From: Prevotella sp. oral taxon 376
GTDB taxonomy: Bacteria > Bacteroidota > Bacteroidia > Bacteroidales > Bacteroidaceae
Assembly (NCBI RefSeq): GCF_003043945.1
Contig: NZ_PYXG01000003.1
Span: 186,001 to 250,000, forward strand
DNA: 64,000 bases
Direction of reading: 5' to 3'
Shown here: positions 39,841-49,700 of the stretch, piece by piece
Numbering within the stretch: position 1 is the stretch's first letter
How the letters are laid out: each line of letters starts with the position of its first letter
The notes under the pieces: model-generated
Seen by the model: the letters and a program-made list of their open reading frames with translations, nothing else
Databases searched by the model: none
What the model was told of the DNA's origin: nothing
Program-made: the position numbers and the translations under genes

Positions 39841-39872
39841 CTTGCAACTTTCAACTATAAGTGTTATATTTG
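39841..39872 (+). promoter_or_regulatory. Promoter of the small membrane protein gene
   Basis: CTTG (39841-39844), exactly 20 bases, TATATTTG (39865-39872). It begins right after the methyltransferase stop. Confidence 0.75.
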
Positions 39873-39894
39873 CATTGGAATTAATATTAGGATT

Positions 39895-40053
39895 ATGGTA
39901 CTTTTAGAAGCAATTTTTCTTTTGATAACGCTTGCCTTGATGCCGTTTTTCACACATGGCGAGCCGTGGTCTGTAAAGTTGTTCTATATTGGGTTATGTG
40001 GCTTTCTCACACCTATAATAGGCATTCCATTATACAGGCATCTCGTTAAATAG
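39895..40053 (+). CDS. Small two-segment membrane protein
   Basis: 52 residues with two hydrophobic stretches (LLEAIFLLITLALMPFF and LFYIGLCGFLTPIIGIPLY) and a short loop THGEPWS. It has its own strong promoter and ATTAGG before the start, so it is probably expressed from the prophage. Possible roles are superinfection exclusion or an antiholin-like function; both are guesses. Confidence 0.6.
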   Translation: MVLLEAIFLLITLALMPFFTHGEPWSVKLFYIGLCGFLTPIIGIPLYRHLVK

Positions 40054-40066
40054 GATATTCTCTGTC

Positions 40067-40098
40067 CTTTCTCCTATAACTGTCTGTTACTATATTTG
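40067..40098 (+). promoter_or_regulatory. Tail-operon promoter
   Basis: CTTT (40067-40070), 20 bases, TATATTTG (40091-40098); the first tail gene starts at 40116. Confidence 0.65.
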
Positions 40099-40115
40099 CA
40101 GCATAAAAAGCAAGT

Positions 40116-40517
40116 ATGGTAACAGACAGTCTCATTCGTAAGAAGTTCGTCCATGATGCCCTTCAAAAAGGCATCTCAAAAATCTATGCCACGCAGGAAT
40201 CCGTAGTCCGTAGCAATTACCAACTACGGACAGGACGGTTGCAGACCTCCCTATCCAAGCATTCTTTCAACAGCCAGATTACCGGCGAATCGCAAACCAT
40301 CTTTGTCAAGATACTCCCGTATCTCCGCTTTTTGGATATGGCTTACCGACAGCGGAATGACAGGGTCGCCAAATTCAAACGCCGTAACCTCGCACTTTAC
40401 AACCGTGTTGTCTGGGGTGTCCTCTATCATGAGACATTCCCCCAACTCCGTTACGGGTTTACCGATGAAGTTAGACAAGCCATCCACAATCAACTTGAAA
40501 AAGCAGTTAATCCATAA
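40116..40517 (+). CDS. Phage protein before the tape measure
   Basis: 133 residues, basic (RNDRVAKFKRRNLALYNRVV), helical, no membrane segment. First gene of the tail operon and 6 bases from the tape measure. Position suggests tail completion or an assembly chaperone. I found no slippery site for a G-GT type frameshift here. Confidence 0.55.
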   Translation: MVTDSLIRKKFVHDALQKGISKIYATQESVVRSNYQLRTGRLQTSLSKHSFNSQITGESQTIFVKILPYLRFLDMAYRQRNDRVAKFKRRNLALYNRVVWGVLYHETFPQLRYGFTDEVRQAIHNQLEKAVNP

Positions 40518-40522
40518 TAGTT

Positions 40523-43500
40523 ATGTCAAGCAAACATCTCTCACAAGACGAAATAGAGTATGTTGTCGATGTCAAGACGGCAAAGGCACAACAGGCAATC
40601 CACAAGCTGGAGATACAGTCGGCTTCTCTCCGAAATGAGAACAAGCAGCGTCTTCAGCAGATGATAAAACTGGAGGCTTCAGGCAAAAAAGAAACAGAGC
40701 AATATAAAAAACTTGCAGCCAGTTACAAGGATACGGGCAAGCAGATAAAGGAACTTACTTCCCAAATTCAGGAGCAGACAAAGTCCCTTGACACCAATGC
40801 GATGACCATGTCGCAACTTAGGAAACAGTCAAAGTCCTTACAAAAGGAGCTTGACAATGTGTCACAAGCACTCAATCCTAAGCAATATGCCGACCTTGAA
40901 AGCCGCCTTCAGACAGTCAATGCACGGATGGCAGAATTGAAGCAGAATGCCAAGAACTTCAAGGAACTTGCCAGCTCGGACGAATACAACAACTTCTTCC
41001 TCGGCCAGCTTACCATAAAGGGTATAGAGACAGCTGTCGGATGGCTTAAGTCGCTTGCCGGAACATTGTCCGATACCATCTCCAAGAGCGTCGAGTTGGC
41101 CGAGTCTGCCGACGGCATTACCCATGCTTTTGACAAGATTGCTACTCGGGATTATCTCCAGACACTCCGTACTGCCACAAAAGAAACAGTATCAGACATT
41201 GAGCTGATGAAGGCTGCCGTAAAGGCCAAAGACTTCCGTATACCACTCGAAGACCTCGGCAAGTATCTCTCCTTCGCACAACTAAAGGCACAGCAGACAG
41301 GGCAGTCGCTCGATTACATGGTCGACTCCATCGTTACCGGTTTAGGACGCAAGTCTCCGATGATTCTTGACAATCTCGGTCTCTCTGCCGCAGAAATAGG
41401 CGAGCAGACCAAAAAGACCGGAGATTTCATGAAGGGAGTGGCATCTATTGTCGAAAAACAACTTGCTGCCGCAGGCGAGACCTATATCTCCGCGGCCGAC
41501 CGTGCGGAACAGCGCACTGTCGCCTTGGAGAATGCGCAGAAAGACCTCGGTGATGTATTGCTGCCGCTGAAAGAAAATTTTGCGGATGTTTATGGGCAAA
41601 TACAGCTTACCCTTATAAAAACCATCAAATATCTGGTTGAGCATCGTGATACGCTACTTGCTTTGGGAAAGGTGGTGGCATTGCTTATTGCCACTTATAC
41701 CGCTTATATCTCAACGCAGAAGCTGGCACATCTATGGAGCCTCCGTGCCGTCGCCGTGAGCAAATTAAAAGCTGCAGCCATGGCGGTGGAGAATACCATG
41801 CTTGAGCTCTCCGTTCTCCGCCATGCTGTTCTCAACAAGACGATGACTAAGTCAATTGCGTTGCAAAAGGCTTTCAATACCGTGCTCAAGCTGTCTCCGT
41901 GGGGATTGGTGTTCGGCGGCATCACGCTTGTCATAGGCGCATTGCTCATGTTCGGCAAACGCACTGACGCAGCTGCGAGAGCACAAAAAAGACTCGCTGA
42001 TGTAAAAAAGGAGGCGATCTCACGAGCGGCAGAAGAAAAGTCGAAGATCGATTTACTCGTAGCCGCTGCGCGTGACGAAAATATGTCTATGAACGAACGC
42101 CGGAAGGCCGTCGCCGAGCTCAATCGCATTATACCTAATTACAACGCACAGCTTGACGAGACTACAGGAAAATACAAGGAAAACAAGAAAGCGCTCGACG
42201 CCTATCTCTCATCCCTCGTACGCAAGTATGAGATAGAGGCGGCCAAAGAAGAGTTAGCAAAGCTCACCAAGGCCGCATGGCTGGCAAAAAAGGAAATGGA
42301 GAAGGCCAATAAGGCTCTGGCGGACACTGAAGGGGCCAATGGGGGATACACCTACACGACTTCATGGGGAACAACGGGCAACACCAAACAAGACCTTGTC
42401 GACAGGGCTCGCAAAAAAGCGGGAAGCGCACAAGCAGAATACAAGCGATCTGAAGAAGATAAAAAAGCGTTCATAGATAGTTTCGGTCAAGATCTCAAGC
42501 AGGATGCTGTCCGTCAGACTCAAGGAGAGAGCAAAGCTACAGGAACAGTCGGGGCTGAGTTGGACCGGATCAAAAAGAAAATAGACGAGCTACAGTCTAA
42601 ACGGCTTTCTATCAAGGTAGGCGATACGAAAGGATTGAAGAACCTTGACAATCAGATTGCGGCTTTGGAAAAAAGAAAAGCCAGACTGGAATACAAATCG
42701 GGAACCGGTAAAGAGAAGAAGAAGTCGAATCCAGCTCAGCTCGCCGCCAAAGACTTCTCCCACGATCGGTCTCAGGATCTTGATGAAGCCAAGCGGGCTT
42801 ATCAGGAAGATGTCAACGCGCTTCAGAAAGCCTTGACTGAAAAGCGTCTCACGCAGGAACAGTACAATGCCTATCTCTCCGCGCTCAACATCCGGCATCA
42901 GAACAACCTGCTGGCAATCGAGGAGTCCTATCAGACACGCTCGCAGGGCATGGTCATGAAGGACGCCTCCAAAAAGAAGGCGCTTCAGGAACAGCAGGAT
43001 AAGGCGGTCGCCTCCCAGCAGCAAGCCGTCAACAACGCTTACCTCGACGCCGAGAAGCAGTATTATGACGCCCTGGACAAGATGCAGCAGATGCGCACCT
43101 CGTCTGTCCCGCAGACCCTCCAACAGGAGTGTGATGCTAAGTTGCTCGTTCTCGACGGCTATTACCAGGCCTCGCTCCAGCTTGCCGGCGACGACGCGGA
43201 GCGTCAGAAGCAGCTCACCGAGTCTTACGAGGCGGCCAAGGTCGCTATCAAGGCCGAATACGCGCGCAAAGAGCAAGAGGAGAAGGCCCGGGCAAGGCAG
43301 GAATACGGACTCGATACCTTCGAGGACCAGTATGCCGCGCAGGCTGCCAAGCGCAAGGCTGACTATGACAAGGGCATCATCGACAAGCAGCAGTATGACC
43401 GGGCCATGGCCAACCTCGATCAGCAGGCCGAGGAACATCACCTACAGATTCGGCAGCAGTATGGGCTCGCCTCGCAGCAGGAGCTCTACAATGCCGAGCT

Positions 43501-44491
43501 CGAGCTGCTCAAGCAGCATCTCCGGAATAAGGAACTCTCCGAAACGGAATATGAGGAAGCCATTAAAAATCTCAAGATCGCCAAGATGAAGGAGGCGTTC
43601 GATTATTATTCCAATCTTTCAGGCGATGCCGTGCAGGCTCTTCAGCAGGCCGAGGAAGCCAATGTCGAAGCCAGGTACGATGCTGAGATAGAAGCTGCAA
43701 AGAACGCCGGCAAGGACACTACGGAGCTGGAGAAGAAGAAGGCCAATGAGAAACTGAAGATACAGAAAAAATATGCCGATGTAAACTTCGCCATCAAGGC
43801 GGCACAGATTGTTGCCGATACAGCTACTTCCATCATGAGAGCCTATTCAGAGCTTGGACCCATCGCAGGAACGGTGGCTGCCATCCTGATGAGTATTACC
43901 GGTACCGCCCAGCTTGCCGCTGCCAATGCTGAACGCCAGAAGGTAAAGCGCATGACCCTCAGCGGCGCGAGCGGATCGGCTTCCGCCTCCGGCACTCGTG
44001 TCGCTACTGGTCTGGAGGCAGGTGGAAGCATCGACATCGAGCGCGAGCAGGATGGCCGTCGCTTCCATGCAGACTACGACCCGACCAAGCGTGGCTTTGT
44101 CGATAGGCCAACCGTCATCGTCGGTGAGGGTGGATATGGACATAGCCGGGAGTGGGTGGCATCCAACGCCGCCGTGGAAAATCCCACGATCGCCCCCATC
44201 ATCGATATCATCGACCGGGCCCAGCGTGCAGGATCCATCCGCACCCTCGACATGAGCAAGTTCCTCATTCAGCAGGCCGGGGGGCGTGCCTCGGGCGGAA
44301 GCATTGCCCCGTCCGTGAATGATGTGCGCCCCATGGCACGGGAATCTTACAAAGACACTCTCATTGAGCGACTCACATCCGTCCTCGATCGTCTTGCCGA
44401 CGATGGCATACCGGCCTCTGTCGCCCTCGACGAAATCGACCGGAAGCAGCAGCTGCGCGAACGCTCCCGTAAGTTCGGATCGAAAACTTAA
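40523..44491 (+). CDS. Tail tape measure protein
   Basis: 1322 residues, by length and pattern a tape measure: long coiled coil at the start (AIHKLEIQSASLRNENKQRL; LRKQSKSLQKELDNVSQALN), a compact region with AESADGITHAFDKIAT, hydrophobic helices at about 360-480 (LALGKVVALLIATYTAYIST; GLVFGGITLVIGALLMFG) that could enter the membrane at injection, then a second long coiled coil and a Gly/Ser-rich end. It sets tail length, which suggests a long non-contractile tail. The first two thirds use more AT-rich codons than the last third, a possible mosaic joint near 42.9 kb. Confidence 0.9.
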   Translation: MSSKHLSQDEIEYVVDVKTAKAQQAIHKLEIQSASLRNENKQRLQQMIKLEASGKKETEQYKKLAASYKDTGKQIKELTSQIQEQTKSLDTNAMTMSQLRKQSKSLQKELDNVSQALNPKQYADLESRLQTVNARMAELKQNAKNFKELASSDEYNNFFLGQLTIKGIETAVGWLKSLAGTLSDTISKSVELAESADGITHAFDKIATRDYLQTLRTATKETVSDIELMKAAVKAKDFRIPLEDLGKYLSFAQLKAQQTGQSLDYMVDSIVTGLGRKSPMILDNLGLSAAEIGEQTKKTGDFMKGVASIVEKQLAAAGETYISAADRAEQRTVALENAQKDLGDVLLPLKENFADVYGQIQLTLIKTIKYLVEHRDTLLALGKVVALLIATYTAYISTQKLAHLWSLRAVAVSKLKAAAMAVENTMLELSVLRHAVLNKTMTKSIALQKAFNTVLKLSPWGLVFGGITLVIGALLMFGKRTDAAARAQKRLADVKKEAISRAAEEKSKIDLLVAAARDENMSMNERRKAVAELNRIIPNYNAQLDETTGKYKENKKALDAYLSSLVRKYEIEAAKEELAKLTKAAWLAKKEMEKANKALADTEGANGGYTYTTSWGTTGNTKQDLVDRARKKAGSAQAEYKRSEEDKKAFIDSFGQDLKQDAVRQTQGESKATGTVGAELDRIKKKIDELQSKRLSIKVGDTKGLKNLDNQIAALEKRKARLEYKSGTGKEKKKSNPAQLAAKDFSHDRSQDLDEAKRAYQEDVNALQKALTEKRLTQEQYNAYLSALNIRHQNNLLAIEESYQTRSQGMVMKDASKKKALQEQQDKAVASQQQAVNNAYLDAEKQYYDALDKMQQMRTSSVPQTLQQECDAKLLVLDGYYQASLQLAGDDAERQKQLTESYEAAKVAIKAEYARKEQEEKARARQEYGLDTFEDQYAAQAAKRKADYDKGIIDKQQYDRAMANLDQQAEEHHLQIRQQYGLASQQELYNAELELLKQHLRNKELSETEYEEAIKNLKIAKMKEAFDYYSNLSGDAVQALQQAEEANVEARYDAEIEAAKNAGKDTTELEKKKANEKLKIQKKYADVNFAIKAAQIVADTATSIMRAYSELGPIAGTVAAILMSITGTAQLAAANAERQKVKRMTLSGASGSASASGTRVATGLEAGGSIDIEREQDGRRFHADYDPTKRGFVDRPTVIVGEGGYGHSREWVASNAAVENPTIAPIIDIIDRAQRAGSIRTLDMSKFLIQQAGGRASGGSIAPSVNDVRPMARESYKDTLIERLTSVLDRLADDGIPASVALDEIDRKQQLRERSRKFGSKT

Positions 44492-44525
44492 TAAAAAGAC
44501 CTTTACTCCATAAATCCTCAAGACA

Positions 44526-46655
44526 ATGAGAATAACGAATCTTGAAAAGGGCGAGGACTACAACCTCAAGCCCGACACACAGATACAGGTTGAGCGCACC
44601 AATCCGTTCTTCAACGACTACGGTGAGCAGACCACGCCGCTCGAACTGCCCGCCTCCGAGCGCAACCGACGCATCCTGGGCTTTCCGGACACCTTCGGTC
44701 GCCGTGTCAAGATGTCGCCCGTCGATGTCGCCATTCAGGATGGCGAGTATTTCGCCCAATGCCGGCAGGTCGTGCTTTCGGCTCAGCACAAAGGCAGTAT
44801 CTCCACCTCGTTCTACATCAACGACGGGTCTTTCTACTCCCGCATCCAGAAAGTCAAGCTCAAGGATATCTTCGGGGATGAGCTTGTTCCGGTCCCGCAT
44901 GTTGGCAACAACACGCCGGTGGAGGACTGCATAGAGTTCTGCCGCAACCTGAGGTCGAATACCAACGAGCAGTATGGTATATTCCCGCTCTTGCTGACGG
45001 ATGACTCAGGGGTGGACTCGGGCTTCAATTACAAGTTCCTTAACGCCTTTGGCAAGGATGTTCCCCTCCGTTCCAAGAAGGTGTGGATCTTCAGGTTCGG
45101 GAGGTTCGAGCAGATAACGGTGGACTCTCTATATGCCTTCGACCCCGACAGGTCGGGCGACGAATGCGACTACTACAATGCCGTGCAGCGTACCGAGTAT
45201 GTCGGAGAGGTACCCATCACGCTGGCTCCGGGCTACTACATCTCGCCGTTCATCCGGGCCAACTATCTGCTCCGCCGCATCTTTTCCCATTTCGGTTATG
45301 AGCTGCAGGAAAATTTCTTCACACGCACCGAGCCGTTTTCCAAGATGGTGGTCGTGAACAATGTCATGGACGCACTGGTCAACGGTCATATCCGGGTCGC
45401 CGACCTCGTTCCCGATGTTTCCTGCGCCGATTTCATAGCCGTGTTCCGTAAGAAGTTCTGCTGTGAGTTCACATCCGACGAGGGGCGGCGGACGGCGGAT
45501 GTAGTCTTCCTGAAGGACGCATTGGCGTCCAAACCAACAGAAGACCTTACCCGCTGTATGACGGAGGAACCGGTCATATCCTATAAGTCGGAAAAAGACT
45601 ATCAGCGGGTAACGATTTCTTCCGCCGATAAGGTAGACAGCGGCATCTCCGAATCCTATGATAACCTCGCCGACATGGTGAAGAGTAATCCGGGAGCCTA
45701 CTTCAATCCTGTTGACGGGGTATTCTATAAGCAGGGCTTCTCGGGCAACTACGAGGTCATTACCAAAATCGGCGAGGCCTCGCAGGACTACAATACAGGA
45801 GAGGATCTCGAGGCGAAGGAGGTCAAGATCCCGGATCTCATGCCGGAGTTCCGGAAACTCAAATATAAAGGTACCGTGGAAGATACGGAGGTAGAGATCG
45901 ATTTGGGCCCGTTCTTGTATGTCGGTTCATACATTTCTCTCAATTCCAAGATGATGGTGGCGGGAGAAGATAAAGAGTCTGACTCCGAGTCGGCAAACAA
46001 GCAGAAGACCATGCTCGCCTTCTGCTATCGCCTGGGGGGACGGCCGGAAGGTACCATCTCGTCCTACAATGTCTATGGCGACCTTCATCCCCGCATCTTC
46101 GACTATGCCCTCTATTATCATGGTCCCGATGGCATCTTCGAACGGTTCTATCGTGATTACGACTTGCTGCTGCGAAATTCCCTGCACGAGACGAAGGTCA
46201 AGCTGCTGCTCTCGCAGTCGCAGAAACAGAACCTGCCCTCCTATGCCAAGGTGGTCATCCGGGGTGTGGCGTTCTTTTTCGGCAAACTCAAGTTCGTCCT
46301 CGGAGGCAAGAACGAGCCCGTGGAATCGGAGCTTCGCACCATCTCGCTCATGAAGCCTGTCATGTCTGCCCCACTTATCAACGGGCAGCTTACGGCGATG
46401 GACACCACCTACAAATGGGTGGGACACGAGAGACAGACCGAGGTCAGCGGAGAAGAGTATGAGAACTCCGGACTCGACAAAGACCGCACCTTCACCACCA
46501 TCTATCCGCCTATCCCGTCTGCCGAATATGCAGGGAAGCCATACGGTCAGCAGTCCTCGTTCACATCGGAGATGATCAGGCACGGATCGTTCTGGAGGCA
46601 CAGCAAGTGGAAGTTCACCAAGACGGAGGTATGGTTGGAGTGCGTTCCCAAATAA
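44526..46655 (+). CDS. Distal tail or baseplate protein
   Basis: 709 residues, mainly beta, no signal peptide. It begins RITNLEKGEDYNLKPDTQI and includes PGYYISPFIRANYLLRRIFS. It sits directly between the tape measure and the large fibre gene, the place of the distal tail protein and tail hub in siphoviruses. I do not recognise the family by motif. Confidence 0.65.
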   Translation: MRITNLEKGEDYNLKPDTQIQVERTNPFFNDYGEQTTPLELPASERNRRILGFPDTFGRRVKMSPVDVAIQDGEYFAQCRQVVLSAQHKGSISTSFYINDGSFYSRIQKVKLKDIFGDELVPVPHVGNNTPVEDCIEFCRNLRSNTNEQYGIFPLLLTDDSGVDSGFNYKFLNAFGKDVPLRSKKVWIFRFGRFEQITVDSLYAFDPDRSGDECDYYNAVQRTEYVGEVPITLAPGYYISPFIRANYLLRRIFSHFGYELQENFFTRTEPFSKMVVVNNVMDALVNGHIRVADLVPDVSCADFIAVFRKKFCCEFTSDEGRRTADVVFLKDALASKPTEDLTRCMTEEPVISYKSEKDYQRVTISSADKVDSGISESYDNLADMVKSNPGAYFNPVDGVFYKQGFSGNYEVITKIGEASQDYNTGEDLEAKEVKIPDLMPEFRKLKYKGTVEDTEVEIDLGPFLYVGSYISLNSKMMVAGEDKESDSESANKQKTMLAFCYRLGGRPEGTISSYNVYGDLHPRIFDYALYYHGPDGIFERFYRDYDLLLRNSLHETKVKLLLSQSQKQNLPSYAKVVIRGVAFFFGKLKFVLGGKNEPVESELRTISLMKPVMSAPLINGQLTAMDTTYKWVGHERQTEVSGEEYENSGLDKDRTFTTIYPPIPSAEYAGKPYGQQSSFTSEMIRHGSFWRHSKWKFTKTEVWLECVPK

Positions 46656-46690
46656 CCCCCGACACCTATCACCCGACATCAGAGCTTGTC

Positions 46691-46722
46691 CTTTACCATC
46701 CACCTCTATTCTCGTAATTTTG
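46691..46722 (+). promoter_or_regulatory. Possible fibre-gene promoter
   Basis: CTTT (46691-46694), 20 bases, TAATTTTG (46715-46722); the fibre gene starts at 46741. Confidence 0.5.
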
Positions 46723-46740
46723 CCATAAATAGTAAAGCGC

Positions 46741-49700
46741 ATGGATATATTGTTGAAACCAGACTCTCTCTGCCTTGCGGGAACCATGAGTCATTTTGTC
46801 ATATCAACCGGCAACGAGATTACTCTTGTCCTGAAGTTTGCCGACACGGATACGATCGTCGTCCAACATACCTATACGCCGAGCAAGTCCAACCGCGTCG
46901 AGGTGGATCTGCAGAGCATCATCACTCCGCTGCTGTCGTTCCGGCTTCAGGACATATCAGAAGTCTATAGGCAGCCGTCGATCGTACGCAAGTTCACGGC
47001 CGTACTCTCCGAGGTCGGTACCTCCAACACCGAGTCATGGTCTTTCTCCGTGCTGCGTGCCGGCATCGACCACTTTGCCGACTCGGCGTCCAACTGGCTG
47101 CGGTCAAACTTCCTCACCTGGCAGCCCACTGTCAAGCCCGTTACCTATTATACGCCGGAATTCCTCACCTACTACGCCCAGACGGATTCCGTTTGTAAGT
47201 GCAAGGGATATGTGGACAACAATGGGAAATATGATGAGATCTTGATCTCCATGGGCAACCTTTCCGCGGGATACGCCTGGACCATCCCCGTGCAGTATGC
47301 CATCATTGCCGGAAAAATCAACGCCTTACCCTCCTACTATGATGTCTGGGTGGAGAATACGAATGGTGAGAGACTGACCTACATCCAGCGTTATTATGCC
47401 TCCGATATCCGGAGCGAGCAGGAACAGTGGGTACTGTTCGAAAACTCATTGGGAGGCGTCGACACCTTCCGGGCTTATGGAAACTCGGAGAATACCGCCA
47501 AGCACACCCACAACATCGCGGAGATAGAGAACGACTCGGAAGAATATCGGGTCGACACGACTCGGGAGTACAAGAAGAATACCGGGCACCTCTCCGCCCC
47601 GGAACGCAAGTGGCTGCTCGACTTTTTCCCGTCGCTCGGCAAGTATCTCTATGCCGGTACGCATATCCGTCGCATCGTCGTTACTGAGAGCGAGGTGAGC
47701 TGGCAGACGAGGGAGCTCCCGTCCTCCTATACCTTTACCTACAAGTATGCAGACAGCCGACCTTATCTCAATCTATCCCGTACGGACATCCCCGCGGAGG
47801 TTCTTGATATCAAAATCCCCGATATAGGGTCTTTTACCGTCGCCCCGCGCTTGGTTGAGCTGGACCGCCTGCCGCTGAGTGGCGGGGCACTCTTTCCCGT
47901 CCAGAGTCCTTACTCCGATAAGTGGAGTACCACTACTGCCGCGGCCGTCCTCGACTGGCTCTCGCGTGAGATTACATCTGCCTACAAGGGCGATGGATCC
48001 TTTGGACACTCGCACTCCAATATCTCTTTGTTGGAGTCGATGACAAAATTTGGCAACTATCTCCTTATAGGGGCGAAAAAAATATCCGCGGGGCTGGCCG
48101 ATGTGGCTACGAAGGCATTAGGACTCGATCCAAAAAGTAGCGATTGGGACAAGATCCTCCGCAAGGACACCCCCGACATGGCACAGGAGTTAATACGCTT
48201 CCTGAAAGGCATCGCCCTCGGGGAGGAGAACGGCAGGTACTATCTCGACGGCGACGGCTTCGCCCGTCTCTACCGCCTCGTGGTGTCCTCCGTAACGAGC
48301 AGCCGCTATGCGGCGGGCGACGAGGGTCGTGGCTACTCCCTTTACGAGGATGAGCACGGCACGGGCACGCTCGAGGTGGACAATCTCAAAGTGCGCAAGA
48401 AGATGACCGTGGCCGAGCTGGAAGTCAGGAAGAAGACATATACCTCGGGCAACCTCTCGCTGGGCAAGGCGGGCAACACGATATTCGCCGTGCGCCCGAT
48501 CGGCAAGGACGGCGCGCCCATGGGGAACATGGTCTTCGCCGTGGGAGGCGTGGCCATCGCCGTGCGGGACGGCGGTGTCGAGGTGCTCGGCAAGCGGAGC
48601 GAACATGAGACTCCGTCCTATTATCGCTGTTATTTCATCAGCACGGACGGCGACCGCACGATAGACAACTGTTGGCGCATCGGCGACCAGGCGAAGTGCC
48701 AGACCAGCAACCTCGTGGAGGGCACGACCATGAACGTCGCCAACCGCTACTACTGGCGTATCGTCGTGGGAAAGGGCACGGAGACGCTCGAGGACGGCAG
48801 GCAATATCACTATGTGGACCTCTCGAACGAGAAAGCCCCGGTCGTTGAGATACCCCCGAGGGTCGCCGGCTCGGCGTCAAGACTGTACAAGAGCGTAGAC
48901 GGAGAGGCGACCCTGTCATGGGAGGAGTACACGGCGACATATCCTGTCGAGCCCCAGGCCGGGGATGTGTACCTGTTTGCCCATACCGACGGGGCGGGCT
49001 CGCAACCCGAGGTCATCATCTATACCACGGCGGCGGAGCATACGATCCTCGTCCCCAAGCAGGATGACATCTACCGAACGGCGGCCGGAAAGTACTACCG
49101 TGCCGACCTCGACTACAACAGCGACCTGTGGGTGGAAGTCTCTCCAGGACTCCGCACCTGCACGGGCTACGACCTCTCCGTGGCGAACGACACGCCGCAT
49201 ACGGGCGACGACATCGTGCAGGAGGGCTCGCAGACCGACCCGGAACGACAAGGACTGATAGTCCTTGACGCTGACGACGGCATCAGCAAGTACAAGGGCA
49301 TCGACTCCTTTTCCTACAAAGGAAAACGCAAGCAGCACATCGGCGACACGGTGGAGCTGGAGGTTAACCGTCTCACCATCGTATCGTCAGCCCCCGACGG
49401 CACGCCGGAGTCCTACCCTGTCCCGTGCGACATGGGAGCGTGGACGGCAAGGCCCTACCCCTACTACGCCCGGGTGAGCAAGGACGGGTCCCTGTGGCTC
49501 TGCGCGAATCCGGCCGGGGCGAAGCCCACGGACATACCCTCCGACGGATCGACTGTCTGGCGGAAGCAGGTCAGCAAGGGAGGGAAAGGCGACAAGGGCG
49601 ACAAGGGCGACAAGGGGGATGCCGTAAGCTCGTATACCTACATCCGCTACTCCGACGATGGCGGGCAGACCTTTACGGCGGCGGAAGCCGGAAAGCTCGC